A stretch of DNA of 64,000 nucleotides from contig JABUKB010000001.1 in the NCBI GenBank assembly GCA_014595895.1, positions 1,116,001 through 1,180,000 of the forward strand, read 5' to 3'. The notes below the pieces were generated by a model. That model saw nothing but the letters and a program-made list of their open reading frames with translations. It ran no database searches and had not been told where the DNA came from. Made by a program: the position numbers and the translations under genes. This document shows, in pieces, positions 16,778 to 26,558 of the stretch (positions are counted from its first letter, which is position 1; every line of letters begins with the position of its first letter). This stretch comes from Lysinibacillus odysseyi (lineage in GTDB: Bacteria > Bacillota > Bacilli > Bacillales_A > Planococcaceae).

Positions 16778-18364
16778 ATGAAAAACTATTTACTAGGGCT
16801 TGTAGCTGCTGTCCTATTAGTATTTAACTTGAGTTTTGGCACAACAGCCTCTGCTAATCAAGTATTTACTGATGTTCCTGCCACACACCCTAACTACCAT
16901 GACACGCTGTATCTGCTTGATAAAGGTGTTATTTCAGCTACTAAGAAAGTGTATGGTATTAGAGATATTGTGACTCGTGAAGAAGTAGCAGTAATGGTTG
17001 CGAAAGCGAGAAATTTAGACGGTACTCCCCGTGCAACCAAATTTAAGGATGTGCCAAAATCCCATCCAAATAGTGGTTATATCCAATCTGCTGTAGAGGC
17101 GGGCATTATAAATGGCTATTTAGATGATACATTCCGACCGACTGTAAAAGTGACACGTGGCCATATGGCGGCATTTATAGCCAGAGCTTTTACTTTGCCA
17201 CAAGGTACAAAAACTTTTAAAGACGTAAAAGTCGGTGCCACATCCTATACGGCTGTCAGCCAATTAGCTGCCGCTAATATTACAACAGGCTACCCAGACG
17301 GTACATTCCGACCTCAAAACAACTTAACAAGAGGGCATATTTCCGCTTTCCTAGCTCGTGCCATGAAATATCAGGAATCGCTAACTTCAATGCCGAATGG
17401 AATGGTGGTCCATTTTATTGATGTAGGGCAGGGGGACTCAATTTTTATTAAGGCTTCAGGTGGTAAAACGATGCTGATCGATGGAGGGGCAAAGAGCGCA
17501 GGCGATACAGTCGTAGCCTATTTGAAATCTTTAAATGTTTCTAAATTGGACTACGTAGTAGCCACGCATCCTGATGCCGATCACATAGGCGGGCTGATTG
17601 ATGTCGTTGAAAACTTTACAATTGGCCAATTTATCGATAGCGGCAAAACGCATACTTCGGCTACATATGAGCAATTAATGACGGCTCTTGTGAATGATCA
17701 GGTTCCGTATTCAGTAGCTAAAATAGGGGATGTAATAGCACTGGACGGAAAATTAAAAACACAGGTTTTAGCTGTGAATGCAGCTGCTGCAGATAACAAC
17801 GATGCTTCCATTGTTTTAAAAGTGACTTACAATAACGTATCCTTCCTACTGACTGGGGATGCCGGTTCTGAAATCGAAAAACTGTTTGCAGCGAAATATG
17901 ATGTGAAGTCGAATATTTTAAAGGCGGGACATCATGGATCTAGCACAAGCAGCTCATACGAGTTCTTGCAAAAAGTGCAGCCTGCAGCCGTTATTTTAAG
18001 TTACGGCAAAGACAATGATTATGGTCACCCACATAAAGAGGTGCTGACCAATATGAAACAAATTGGCGCCAAAGCTTATTCTACAGCTGAAGACGGAACA
18101 ATTATTGTCCAAACAGATGGCAATATCTATTCGGTTTCGGCTAAGGAATTTGTAGTAGCGGGTACTACGCCAACACCTACTCCTAAGCCACCTGCACCAA
18201 CAGGAGATGTGAATTCGGGTACGTATGTAATTCCAGGTGCCCCGACTACATTCAAAAACTGTGATGCAATGCGTGTGTACTATCCAAAAGGCGTTCATTC
18301 ATCTCATCCCGCATATGCTCCTGCACGTGACGGTGATAAAGACGGCTGGGCATGTGAAATCTAA
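16778..18364 (+). CDS. SLH-anchored ComEC-type metallo-beta-lactamase with Excalibur domain
   Basis: A 528-residue exported protein with four parts. These are a signal peptide (1-27), three SLH repeats (about 28-80, 86-140 and 146-198), a metallo-beta-lactamase fold of the ComEC/Rec2 hydrolase type (about 208-455), and a Pro/Thr linker (TPTPTPKPPAPTG) leading to a C-terminal Excalibur domain (about 485-528). Metal ligands are visible: H264-P-D-A-D268-H269, TGD ending at Asp361, and H385/H386 in AGHHGSS. The Excalibur part ends DGDKDGWACE, the calcium-binding DxDxDGxxCE. This suggests a wall-anchored extracellular phosphodiesterase or nuclease. AAGGAGC lies 9 bases before ATG 16778; an upstream in-frame ATG at 16739 has none. 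Confidence 0.88.
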   Translation: MKNYLLGLVAAVLLVFNLSFGTTASANQVFTDVPATHPNYHDTLYLLDKGVISATKKVYGIRDIVTREEVAVMVAKARNLDGTPRATKFKDVPKSHPNSGYIQSAVEAGIINGYLDDTFRPTVKVTRGHMAAFIARAFTLPQGTKTFKDVKVGATSYTAVSQLAAANITTGYPDGTFRPQNNLTRGHISAFLARAMKYQESLTSMPNGMVVHFIDVGQGDSIFIKASGGKTMLIDGGAKSAGDTVVAYLKSLNVSKLDYVVATHPDADHIGGLIDVVENFTIGQFIDSGKTHTSATYEQLMTALVNDQVPYSVAKIGDVIALDGKLKTQVLAVNAAAADNNDASIVLKVTYNNVSFLLTGDAGSEIEKLFAAKYDVKSNILKAGHHGSSTSSSYEFLQKVQPAAVILSYGKDNDYGHPHKEVLTNMKQIGAKAYSTAEDGTIIVQTDGNIYSVSAKEFVVAGTTPTPTPKPPAPTGDVNSGTYVIPGAPTTFKNCDAMRVYYPKGVHSSHPAYAPARDGDKDGWACEI

Positions 18365-18368
18365 TAGT

Positions 18369-18400
18369 AAAAGCAACTCTTTGACCAAGAGTTGCTTTTT
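18369..18400 (+). terminator. Intrinsic terminator
   Basis: AAAAGCAACTCT pairs with AGAGTTGCTTTT, followed by T. It lies between the convergent SLH-MBL gene and the AraC gene and may serve both. Confidence 0.85.
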
Positions 18401-18411
18401 CAATTTAAAAT

Positions 18412-19284
18412 TTATTTTCTCAAAACTGGAATCCAAATTTCACTTTCTACTGATGGTGAAGTTAAATCTTTACTTTTAATAGACAAGATTTCAGGTCCTT
18501 CTGTTACTTGATAGTTAGACGATGGAAACCACTCAGAATAAATCTTTCCCCAAGTTTCCTGTAGCGTACTAGGAAAAGGTCCCGTTGATTCAAATATCGC
18601 CCATGTTAAGGCAGGAACCTCAAGTTTTGAATAGTTTACAGGACATTCTTGTGTTGTTGCTACACCTATATACTGATCAAGCTCTCCTTTTTCTTCCATA
18701 CGTCCTTCAGAAAAGTTTGTAGATGCTTGAATTATCCCTTTAGGTTCAACGTTAGAGAGTTTTTTTAATTGATCTATTTTCTCCATAGTAAAAGATTTCC
18801 ACATTGCTGTAATTTCCGGATTTTCTCCTTCAAAAATAATGGGAACTCTTTTCATAATACCAACTATGTTAAATGCTTCTTTTGATTCAACTCGATAATT
18901 CATTTCATTTCCTCCTCTAATTGATAATTGAAAGGTCATGAATGGATATGCTTTTAATGGCTGACCATTATTTCTTGCTTCTGATGGGGTTATACCATGT
19001 AAATTTTGAAACGCTCTAGTAAAAGAATCCGGTGAATTGTATCCATATTTAATCGCAACATCGATTACTTTTATGGAGTTATTAGTAAGCTCTAATGCTG
19101 CTAAACTAAGCCGTCTACGGCGGATGTATTCTGATAATGTAATTCCTGCAAGGAAAGAAAACATCCTTTTAAAATGATATTCAGAACAATGTGCTATACT
19201 TGCCACCATCTTAAAATCTATTTCGTTAGTAAGGTTTTCCTCGATATACTTCATTGCATCATTCATATTCTTAAGCGAATCCAT
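18412..19284 (-). CDS. AraC family regulator with GyrI-like effector domain
   Basis: A 290-residue transcription regulator. The N-terminal 100 residues form the double helix-turn-helix of AraC/XylS ([19 protein letters not shown] and [31 protein letters not shown]). The C-terminal 150 residues are a GyrI-like/SOUL-type small-molecule domain ([15 protein letters not shown]...[17 protein letters not shown]), as in Rob and BmrR-type multidrug sensors. GGAGG lies 7 bases before ATG 19284; the upstream in-frame ATG 19332 has no site. The target is unknown: no efflux gene is adjacent, and the nearest genes are convergent or far away. Confidence 0.9.
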   Translation of the reverse strand: MDSLKNMNDAMKYIEENLTNEIDFKMVASIAHCSEYHFKRMFSFLAGITLSEYIRRRRLSLAALELTNNSIKVIDVAIKYGYNSPDSFTRAFQNLHGITPSEARNNGQPLKAYPFMTFQLSIRGGNEMNYRVESKEAFNIVGIMKRVPIIFEGENPEITAMWKSFTMEKIDQLKKLSNVEPKGIIQASTNFSEGRMEEKGELDQYIGVATTQECPVNYSKLEVPALTWAIFESTGPFPSTLQETWGKIYSEWFPSSNYQVTEGPEILSIKSKDLTSPSVESEIWIPVLRK

Positions 19285-20091
19285 TCCATGACCTCCTTCA
19301 TCAATAGAATAGCAGGAGTTGAATCTATCCATCCTACATTTTGTGCACAGTTATGCAGGATTAATCTTTTCTTGGATTTACACTGCAGCGTTAAATAATA
19401 TTTCACCAACAACTCTTCTTCTTGTTTCCTCAACAATGGGACCCTTTAATCGAATAAAAAATGACTGTTTTTTACCTTATCATAGCCTTCTATGTAATCG
19501 TCAGGAACATGATCTTATCTACATCCCCTAAAAATAAGAAAGCTCTTTGATCATTTGAATAACCAGCTAGTCCATGCTCCATTTTCTTTAGTAGAAAGCG
19601 ATTTCAATATCATTATTAAGTAACTGTGTATGTTGTTTTTGCGTATTTAAAAGTTGTTTATAAGGCAATATTCCTATAAAGGATGTTTTTGGGACAAGTA
19701 TTAATATGATAACTAGTATTTTAGTTTTTATTTTTACATATTATTTACTTATATGGTTATTTTATAGTATAATAGTCGTAGGATATAAGGGGTGTTTTAC
19801 TATTTTTAAAAAAATTATAGATGTTTAATTGATAAATAGTAATGCTTTACTGTTTTTTATATTCATTTCATATTGAGCATTTCATAGACTACAGCACTTC
19901 TAAATGAAGTTTAACTATGAATTCGGATAAAAATACCCGTCCAAGTTCCATTTTTTGATTTTATAGATATCTTTATTATTGAGATAAATCATTAATAGAA
20001 GGACTACTTGAATTTAGAGATTCAGGTAATTTGAAGTGAGTAGTGCAACAGACTTTTATTATTTGTTTTTCAGAGTTGAGGGGGATTGGCT
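19285..20091. other. Long intergenic region without a supported gene
   Basis: About 800 AT-rich bases lie between the AraC regulator and the globin-coupled receptor. On the minus strand around 19380-19440 a short stretch reads IVEETRRRVVGEILFNAAV, which looks protein-like but is bounded by stops and has no start; it may be a remnant. No RNA or repeat was recognised. Confidence 0.4.
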
Positions 20092-21855
20092 ATGTTAAAA
20101 AGAGAAGATATTAAAAATTACAGTTATCTTTCGTTGTTATCTCATTCGGACATCGATGCAAATGAAAGGTTAAAAGAGAAGCTGGACTTTCTAGGCATCT
20201 CGCAAATCAGAAGAGAAACGGTAAGCACACTAAAGGAAATTTATATTAAGAACCATGAAAGCATATTATCCAAATTCTACGATCGCTTACATCAGAATGA
20301 TTATTTACATAGAGTGATTAATGAACATACAAATGATGAAAAATTAAAAAAATCTTTTCATCATTATATGCTTAGTTTATTTAGTGACAAGTTAGATATT
20401 ACGTATGTTTTTAGCCGTAGAGCCATAGCGGAAGCACATGCTCGAATTGGTCTGACACCTGAATGGATGCTTTCTGCCTATACATTGTTAAATCAACTAT
20501 TTATACCTATTATCACAAAAACCTTGTATAAAAAACCAAAACAAAACTTGGACGTTATTCTCGCTTATGAAAGCATTATTACACTGGATCAACAAATCGT
20601 TATTGAAACATATATGGAGCTGCAGGCAAAAGGTTTTATCAATGGTCTATCGGAAGTGATTGCTTATAATGTAGAAATTGATGAAGTGAAAAAATTGCTT
20701 GATTTTCAACAGCGCCAAAAGGATAATTCTTATTCAGTCACCGCTGCAGTACAGGAACTTAGTGCAAGTGTAGAAGAAGTAGCTTCGTCAGTTACCGTTT
20801 TATCACAGTCTTCAACTGAGCGTTTACATGATCTGAATGGAGATATTCATGCATTAAATCGCATTGCTAATTTTCTGAAGGAAGTAGACCAACAGCAATC
20901 TGCCGTTCAATCAGATGTAAAACAACTATTAAATCGCGTGAAAAGTATGGAACACATTATAGGAGTTATAAAAGACATTGCCGAACAGACAAATTTACTT
21001 GCATTGAATGCATCGATTGAAGCGGCACGTGCTGGAGAAAATGGCAAAGGGTTTTCTATTGTTGCAGAGGAAGTACGGAAACTTGCAGATAATACAAAGG
21101 GATCTTTGAATACAATTACAGAAGATATGAAACAATTAACAATACTTACTTCTAACATAAATAATATGACAAATAATGCTTCCGAAAAGTTACATGAAGG
21201 AACTGAATATACAGAGAAGATTTCCAATGATTTAAATGATTTAAATGAAGTTTTGCAAGAAATAGGTGCTCAATTTGAAGAAATATCCGGTATCACGGAA
21301 GAACAAGCAGCTTCAACTAGCGAAATTGCGCATAAAAATCATAGCATTGCAGAAGCGGCTGAGGTGGGTGAAGCAATTGTAAGACGAACTGGTGAAGCAG
21401 TTTACACTCTAAGTAAAATGATTGATAATTTCCGAACAACAGCTATATCGAATAACATGAAAATGAGTCAAGAAGATTTATTGCAGCTTGCTATTACGGA
21501 TCACTTGCTATGGCGGTGGAGAGTATATAATTTAATTCTTGGTTTCGAAAAAATGAATGAAAATGAAGTTAGCTCCCATGAAGTATGTCGCCTTGGAAAA
21601 TGGTATTACGGCATAGCGAAAAAGTTATTCAGCAAAGAAAAAATCTATATAGAAGTGGAACAGCCTCATATTCGCATACATGAACTAGCTAGAGATGCTG
21701 TGAGAGCTGTGAACCAAGGCAACACTGAAAAAGCAGAACAATATCTAATTGAAATTACAAAAACATCTAGCGAAGTCGTGGAGAAACTTAATAAATTGAA
21801 GAACTTCATAGTACAGCAAAAGGAACAGCATAAAAGCAGTGTCCGTTTAGATTAA
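20092..21855 (+). CDS. Globin-coupled methyl-accepting chemotaxis protein with C-terminal CZB domain
   Basis: A 587-residue soluble chemoreceptor without membrane helices. Residues about 20-185 are a protoglobin domain like HemAT, with proximal haem His116 in [12 protein letters not shown]. The MA signalling region (about 215-470) has the tip [20 protein letters not shown]. The last 120 residues form a CZB zinc-binding domain: [15 protein letters not shown], then [12 protein letters not shown] (the HxxCxLGxW signature) and a later His in IHELA. HemAT senses oxygen, and CZB domains bind zinc and can sense HOCl, so two inputs may meet in one cytoplasmic receptor. GAGGGGG is 7 bases before ATG 20092. 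Confidence 0.92.
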   Translation: MLKREDIKNYSYLSLLSHSDIDANERLKEKLDFLGISQIRRETVSTLKEIYIKNHESILSKFYDRLHQNDYLHRVINEHTNDEKLKKSFHHYMLSLFSDKLDITYVFSRRAIAEAHARIGLTPEWMLSAYTLLNQLFIPIITKTLYKKPKQNLDVILAYESIITLDQQIVIETYMELQAKGFINGLSEVIAYNVEIDEVKKLLDFQQRQKDNSYSVTAAVQELSASVEEVASSVTVLSQSSTERLHDLNGDIHALNRIANFLKEVDQQQSAVQSDVKQLLNRVKSMEHIIGVIKDIAEQTNLLALNASIEAARAGENGKGFSIVAEEVRKLADNTKGSLNTITEDMKQLTILTSNINNMTNNASEKLHEGTEYTEKISNDLNDLNEVLQEIGAQFEEISGITEEQAASTSEIAHKNHSIAEAAEVGEAIVRRTGEAVYTLSKMIDNFRTTAISNNMKMSQEDLLQLAITDHLLWRWRVYNLILGFEKMNENEVSSHEVCRLGKWYYGIAKKLFSKEKIYIEVEQPHIRIHELARDAVRAVNQGNTEKAEQYLIEITKTSSEVVEKLNKLKNFIVQQKEQHKSSVRLD

Positions 21856-21933
21856 CCCGTTCAGTTCAGTGGTACAAACCTTCTGAATAGCATTCAAATT
21901 AGCACTGCAATTGACACAATAATTTTGATAAAT

Positions 21934-21970
21934 AAAAGGACTTAATTCATCGAGAACTAAGTCCTTTTCT
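21934..21970 (+). terminator. Terminator of the globin-coupled receptor
   Basis: AAAGGACTTA pairs with TAAGTCCTTT, followed by T's, about 80 bases after the stop. Confidence 0.85.
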
Positions 21971-22059
21971 TATTATTCCGGCATTCAAATATTCAATAAA
22001 AGTCCCTGATAGTATAAGAATGGAACTATTATTCCTCGGGCATACTCTCTATCACTTTT

Positions 22060-22614
22060 AGTGCAAGCTTAGAGGAACGATGGAAATAGTGAACAGCAGA
22101 TTTAAGAAGCTTAGATGGCGTTTCGCTTGAAAATCGGTTCTTATTCAAGGCAAAATAGTGTAGCAACAGCAATAAGGGAAATGGGGTGAATTGAAAAAAC
22201 AACTTTCATTTTAAATTGCATCTCAGATGAGCCGTTAAGGAGAAAAGTTTAAAAGGATGTCAATAAAGCCGTGGCAATGAATGCATTAGCATGTAAGATT
22301 TTCTTTGGGAAACAAGGGGAACTGCGAGAAGGAACAATGCAGCATCAATTACAATGTGCGAGCGCCTTACATATCATCATCCACGCAATTGGTTTTTAGA
22401 ATACCATTTATTTAATGGAAGCACTTGCATACCAAGAGAGTTAAGGGGATTTCAAGGAAGAGCCACTGCCTCATATTTCGCTACTCGGTTGGGACCATAA
22501 TAAAATGTCTTAGGTGAATATCGCTTTAGAACGGAAACTAACCGTAATCCAGAGGGACTTCCACCATTACGAACTCCTTAACTTTGTAAATCCGCATTTT
22601 TCTGACGGGAACCC
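22060..22614 (+). pseudogene. Decayed Tn3-family transposase (C-terminal part)
   Basis: Read through stops, the frame gives GSYSRQNSVATAIREMG, then IEKTTFIL, then NALACKIFFGKQGELREGT, then QCASALHIIIHAIGF, and after a stop NTIYLMEAL, then HISLLGWDHNKMS and, after a frameshift, LGEYRFRT and GLPPLRTP. In order these match the C-terminal catalytic part of Tn3-family TnpA (SYPRQN..ALREIGRIEKT, FFGRRGELR, ASALN, WNTVYL, LSPLGWEHI, G.Y.F, RPLR). At least five in-frame stops and one shift make it non-functional. The N-terminal two thirds are missing. Confidence 0.85.
22577..22614 (-). repeat. 38-bp terminal inverted repeat of the Tn3-family remnant
   Basis: On the minus strand the sequence begins GGGTTCCCGTCAGAAA and ends AAGTTAAG exactly 38 bases later. 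Tn3-family ends are typically 38 bp, start with GGG(G) and end in GTTAAG. The fossil transposase stop codon lies inside it, the normal arrangement. No partner end was found in the window. Confidence 0.7.
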
Positions 22615-22649
22615 AAATAAAAAAATTCAATGTAAGGTAGGGATGCATC

Positions 22650-23372
22650 ATGACAGTCATTCAACAGTTAACGCAGCATAAGTCGATTCGAAAGTATACA
22701 GACAGGGCAGTGGAGCCCCACATCATGGAACAAATACTGCAAGCTGTGCAGTGCGCTCCGTCGTGGATCAACGGTCAGCAATATTCCATTATCTCGATTA
22801 CCGATACGGCTTTACGTCAGGAAATTACGGCTTTAGCAGGCAATCAGCCGTATATTCAGGAGGCTCCGGTGTTTCTTGTTTTTTGTGCCGATTTTTACCG
22901 CACAAAGCAAGCTTGTGAGATGGAAGATTTTACACTCGAAATCGATTCTCCTGACTTTCTAACGATTGCCGCAACCGATGTAGGCATTGCGCTCGGTACA
23001 GCCGTAGTCGCAGCGGAATCATTTGGTCTTGGGACAGTTGCGATTGGAGGCGTGCGCAAAAGCACAGCTGCAATCATCGAGCGTTTACAGCTACCGGAAG
23101 GCGTGCTTCCTATATCGGGTCTTTGTATCGGTTACCCAGCTGAAGAACCTTTACAAAAGCCGCGGTTGCCGCAGCAAATCATCGTTCACGAAAATACGTA
23201 TAAAAAAGCCTCAACAGAATCACTTGAGGTGTACAATACAACAATGGCTGATTATTTGAAACAGCGCGGGACAGAAGGGAACTGGACAAAGGGGGTAGCC
23301 AATTTTTATAAAAACGGTTATCCTGCTTATCAAGGTGTAGAACAGGCAATGAAAAAGCAAGGATTCAGGTAA
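22650..23372 (+). CDS. Nitroreductase family NAD(P)H-dependent oxidoreductase (NfsA/NfrA-like)
   Basis: A 240-residue FMN enzyme of the NfsA/Frp/NfrA branch. The signature is HKSIRKYTDRAVEPHIMEQILQAVQCAPSWINGQQYS at the N-terminus (the Arg/Ser-rich FMN phosphate site), then GTVAIGGVRKS and ISGLCIGYPAEEP. Such enzymes reduce flavin, quinones or nitro compounds. GTAGGGATG lies before ATG 22650. The gene begins 35 bases after the fossil Tn3 end, so its upstream control may have been changed by that insertion. A two-sided terminator separates it from the convergent catalase. Confidence 0.9.
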   Translation: MTVIQQLTQHKSIRKYTDRAVEPHIMEQILQAVQCAPSWINGQQYSIISITDTALRQEITALAGNQPYIQEAPVFLVFCADFYRTKQACEMEDFTLEIDSPDFLTIAATDVGIALGTAVVAAESFGLGTVAIGGVRKSTAAIIERLQLPEGVLPISGLCIGYPAEEPLQKPRLPQQIIVHENTYKKASTESLEVYNTTMADYLKQRGTEGNWTKGVANFYKNGYPAYQGVEQAMKKQGFR

Positions 23373-23386
23373 CCCGTTGCATCATG

Positions 23387-23423
23387 AAAAAAGCCATTGA
23401 TTATAAAAATCAATGGCTTTTTT
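23387..23423. terminator. Two-sided terminator
   Basis: AAAAAAGCCATTGAT pairs with ATCAATGGCTTTTTT around TATAAAA, between the convergent nitroreductase and catalase genes. Confidence 0.9.
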
Positions 23424-23436
23424 GCATATACACACT

Positions 23437-25428
23437 TTATCCCGTTGCGTTTGTTCGGTCGAAGTGACGACCTAATTTTAAAGCATCGATAAAGTCATCG
23501 ACGGAATCCGTAACGCCTGGATGCTGATTATATTCTTCTGACACTGCACCTTGATGTAAGAAGGCAAGCGTTTTGTAATGATTATAAATTTCATCGGCAA
23601 ATGTATCGACTTTTTTGTTCGTCACTGTGTCATTGAACATAGCCGCGATGACTAGCCCATCGTATAAAACAGGAGAGGCTGTTTCAAGGCTGTGATCAAT
23701 CGGTTGTCCGTCAATTTCACCTTGATGATTGCTAATCAGTTCCACTGTAATGCCTTGTGCCTCTAAACTTTGCTTAATTGCAGAGATGTTTGACTCTTCA
23801 TTCACAATTACCCCAACCTTTTTTGATTTAAGGAATGGTACAGGATTCTCATACATGCTCACTGCTTTCGAAATGAAAGGCGCTGTTACTTCTGCAATCG
23901 AAGCATCTGGAGGCATGACGCCAACATTTTTCGCTATTGTTTCCGCAAGTGGACGACTGACATTGGCAAACATGTCTACAACTTGCTGGCGGACTCCTTT
24001 ATCTTCTACTTTTCCTACCTCAAAGCTAAAGGCCTTTGTAATATGCTCCTGCTCTACCGGTGTCATGCTTTCCCAGAACATGCGTGCTTGAGAGAAATGG
24101 TCTTTAAATGATTCACTGCGGGCACGTACTTTCCGGCCTTCTACTTTTTCCTGATAGTGCTCATAGCCACCTTCATTAGCTGGTACCTCGTACGGAGTGT
24201 TTTGCTGTAGTGAGTTTTTATGGTAGCTTACCTGTCCTTTATTAATCGTCATGCGGTTATATCCGTCACGCTGATTATTATGGAATGGGCATACAGGACG
24301 GTTGATTGGTAGCTCGTGGAAGTTTGGTCCACCTAAGCGAATTAACTGTGTATCTGTATACGAGAATAGACGCCCTTGTAAAAGAGGGTCATTCGAGAAA
24401 TCAATCCCGCGCACAACATGCCCAGCGTGGAAGGCTGCTTGCTCTGTTTCAGCAAAGAAATTATCCACGTTGCGATTCAATGTCATGATGCCTAGCTTAC
24501 GTAGCGGCACGAGTTCTTCAGGCCAAATTTTTGTAGGGTCTAGTATATCGAAATCAAAATTAAATTCATCTTCCTGACGAATCAATTGAACGCATAATTC
24601 ATATTGAGGATAATTGCCGGCTTCAATATTCTCATATAAATCGCGGCGGTGGAAATCCGGGTCCTTACCCGCAATTTTTTGCGCCTCGTCCCATACTAAC
24701 GAATGAACACCGAGCACAGGTTTCCAGTGGAATTTCACAAAATGGGCTTGACCCGCTTCATTGACAAAGCGGAAAGTATTAACCCCGAAACCTTCCATTG
24801 TACGATAGCTGCGGGGGATGGAACGGTCTGACATATGCCACATGACCATATGTGCGGATTCTTGGTTATTCGCTACAAAATCCCAGAATGTATCATGGGC
24901 ACTTTGCGCTTGCGGAATTTCATTATGCGGTTCGGGTTTTACCGCATGAACAAAGTCCGGGAATTTCATTGCATCTTGTATAAAGAAGACAGGAATATTA
25001 TTTCCGACTAAATCATAATTTCCTTCTTCTGTATAAAATTTAGTCGCAAATCCACGAGCATCACGGACTGTATCGGCTGAACCTCGTGATCCTGCAACAG
25101 TTGAAAATCGTACGAATACCGGTGTAATTTTTCCTTTTTGATTTAAAAAGTTAGCCATCGTAATATCGCTGGCGTCTTCATAACATTCAAAAGTACCATG
25201 GGCAGCTGTACCGCGTGCGTGTACGACACGCTCCGGAATGCGCTCATGGTCAAAATGGGTCATTTTTTCACGGAAGTGGAAGTCTTCAAGTAATGTGGGA
25301 CCACGGTCACCAACTTTTAACGAATGTTCATCATCAGTAATTTTTACACCTTGATTGGTTGTGATTGGCTTACCAGCATCACTTGCTTTGAATTGTTCTA
25401 ACTGTTCTAGCTTTTTGTTGTTCGTCAC
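23437..25428 (-). CDS. katE: Large-subunit catalase (KatE/HPII type)
   Basis: A haem catalase of 663 residues that removes hydrogen peroxide. The distal His70 is in ERVVHARGTAAHG, the distal Asn in NNIPVFFIQDA, and the proximal haem Tyr in RLFSYTDTQLIRLG. The C-terminal 130 residues (from KKVGVIVNEESNISA) are the DJ-1/PfpI-like flavodoxin domain that marks large-subunit catalases; length is close to Bacillus KatE and shorter than E. coli HPII. It starts with GTG 25428, 9 bases behind AAGGAGG. A sigma-B-like promoter about 105 bases upstream fits the general-stress control known for B. subtilis katE. Confidence 0.95.
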   Translation of the reverse strand: MTNNKKLEQLEQFKASDAGKPITTNQGVKITDDEHSLKVGDRGPTLLEDFHFREKMTHFDHERIPERVVHARGTAAHGTFECYEDASDITMANFLNQKGKITPVFVRFSTVAGSRGSADTVRDARGFATKFYTEEGNYDLVGNNIPVFFIQDAMKFPDFVHAVKPEPHNEIPQAQSAHDTFWDFVANNQESAHMVMWHMSDRSIPRSYRTMEGFGVNTFRFVNEAGQAHFVKFHWKPVLGVHSLVWDEAQKIAGKDPDFHRRDLYENIEAGNYPQYELCVQLIRQEDEFNFDFDILDPTKIWPEELVPLRKLGIMTLNRNVDNFFAETEQAAFHAGHVVRGIDFSNDPLLQGRLFSYTDTQLIRLGGPNFHELPINRPVCPFHNNQRDGYNRMTINKGQVSYHKNSLQQNTPYEVPANEGGYEHYQEKVEGRKVRARSESFKDHFSQARMFWESMTPVEQEHITKAFSFEVGKVEDKGVRQQVVDMFANVSRPLAETIAKNVGVMPPDASIAEVTAPFISKAVSMYENPVPFLKSKKVGVIVNEESNISAIKQSLEAQGITVELISNHQGEIDGQPIDHSLETASPVLYDGLVIAAMFNDTVTNKKVDTFADEIYNHYKTLAFLHQGAVSEEYNQHPGVTDSVDDFIDALKLGRHFDRTNATG

Positions 25429-25530
25429 GTCAAATAGCCTCCTTGAAAAAATTAGATTAGCAGAATGCGCTATATAAAAGGTGAATAGACAGTTAATAGA
25501 TAGCTATGATTTATTAACTCTATGAAGCAA

Positions 25531-25555
25531 TTACCCATTTTTTCTAATTTTCAAC
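25531..25555 (-). promoter_or_regulatory. Sigma-B-like promoter of the catalase gene
   Basis: On the minus strand: GTTGAA, 13 bases, GGGTAA. Compared with the sigma-B consensus GTTTAA / GGGTAT there is one mismatch in each hexamer and the spacing is right. Confidence 0.6.
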
Positions 25556-25619
25556 CAATTTCTTGCTAGAAATTGATTAACAGTACTTTTGACTGATCCC
25601 ATTCTTTTTTTCTCCTAAA

Positions 25620-25661
25620 CAAAAAGACATGTGATGCGTTTATACATCACATGTCTTTTTA
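25620..25661 (-). terminator. Terminator of the YczE-like gene
   Basis: AAAAAGACATGTGATG pairs with CATCACATGTCTTTTT, with T's on the minus-strand exit side, directly behind the stop of the YczE-like gene. Confidence 0.9.
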
Positions 25662-25664
25662 CAA

Positions 25665-26291
25665 TTATGATTGATAAGCGGATACTGTTCCCGTGGCAGC
25701 GAAAAATAGCTTTTCGTTTACACGTAATGCCCATTGCATAATAGGACCTAACCCAAAGGCCATCAGCACCGTACCGATACCGATTGGTCCTCCTAGTGCA
25801 AAGCCAAGAATGGCAACGATGATTTCCATCGATGTCCGTGCGCTGCGAACACTCCAGCCTAACTTTTTCGATAATAGGAGCATCAGTGTATCGCGCGGAC
25901 CAACACCGAGGTTGGCTACGATATACATGCTAGAGCCAAATGCGAGGAAGAAGATACCGCCGCAAAATACTAATAGTTGCGCTAGCAAACCGTTTACTGG
26001 CGGTAATATGTAACTGAAAATATCGATAAAAGCGCCGGCAATCAGCAAGTCCATAATCGTGCCGATGCGCGGTAAATGTTTTAATATAAGACAGTCTATT
26101 GCCACGATTGTAAGTCCGACAATGATGGACCAAGAGCCAACTGTTAAACCAAATGTATTCGTCAAGCCGATGTGGAATACATCCCATGAGCCTACACCAA
26201 TTACCTGCGTTTTAATGGTCAATGCTACACCAAAAGCTAAAATAATAATGCCGCTAATAAAAAACAGCACACGCCATGAAATTTCATTCAT
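25665..26291 (-). CDS. YczE/YyaS/YitT family membrane protein
   Basis: A 208-residue integral membrane protein with five to six helices. The pattern ALTIKTQVIGVGSWDVFHIGL near the N-terminus and SSMYIVANLGVGPRDTLMLLLSKK in the middle are typical of the YczE-like family. The paired GVG(S/P)(W/R)D motifs suggest an internal duplication. Members are often found near surfactin or regulatory genes, but the function is unknown. It has its own terminator and lies upstream of, and in the same direction as, katE, from which the hairpin separates it. Confidence 0.85.
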   Translation of the reverse strand: MNEISWRVLFFISGIIILAFGVALTIKTQVIGVGSWDVFHIGLTNTFGLTVGSWSIIVGLTIVAIDCLILKHLPRIGTIMDLLIAGAFIDIFSYILPPVNGLLAQLLVFCGGIFFLAFGSSMYIVANLGVGPRDTLMLLLSKKLGWSVRSARTSMEIIVAILGFALGGPIGIGTVLMAFGLGPIMQWALRVNEKLFFAATGTVSAYQS

Positions 26292-26513
26292 TTTAAATCC
26301 CTCTATCTCTCTCTTTCATTGCTCTTATTATACAGAGAAAAGCGATGAAAAGGGGATTTCAGCGAATTCTAAAAATAAAAACTTTTATTTGTTAGTTGCT
26401 ACACTACAAATAGAAGGAAATTACATAGCGAGAAATGAATGAATAGTAACAAAATTCCATTGTAGTGGGATTTACTGCAGGGTGGACTGCTTTTGCATGA
26501 GGAAAACAAAGAG

Positions 26514-26557
26514 AAAAACACCCAAATAGAGCTAGATGCTTTGATTTGGGTGTTTTT
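26514..26557 (-). terminator. Terminator of the HesB-like gene
   Basis: AAACACCCAAAT pairs with ATTTGGGTGTTT, leading to a T-rich exit on the minus strand right after the HesB-like stop. Confidence 0.85.
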
Positions 26558-26558
26558 G

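Noticed and set aside
23729-24091. 120-codon frame antisense to katE
   Set aside because: It lies entirely inside a gene with certain function and has no start signals.
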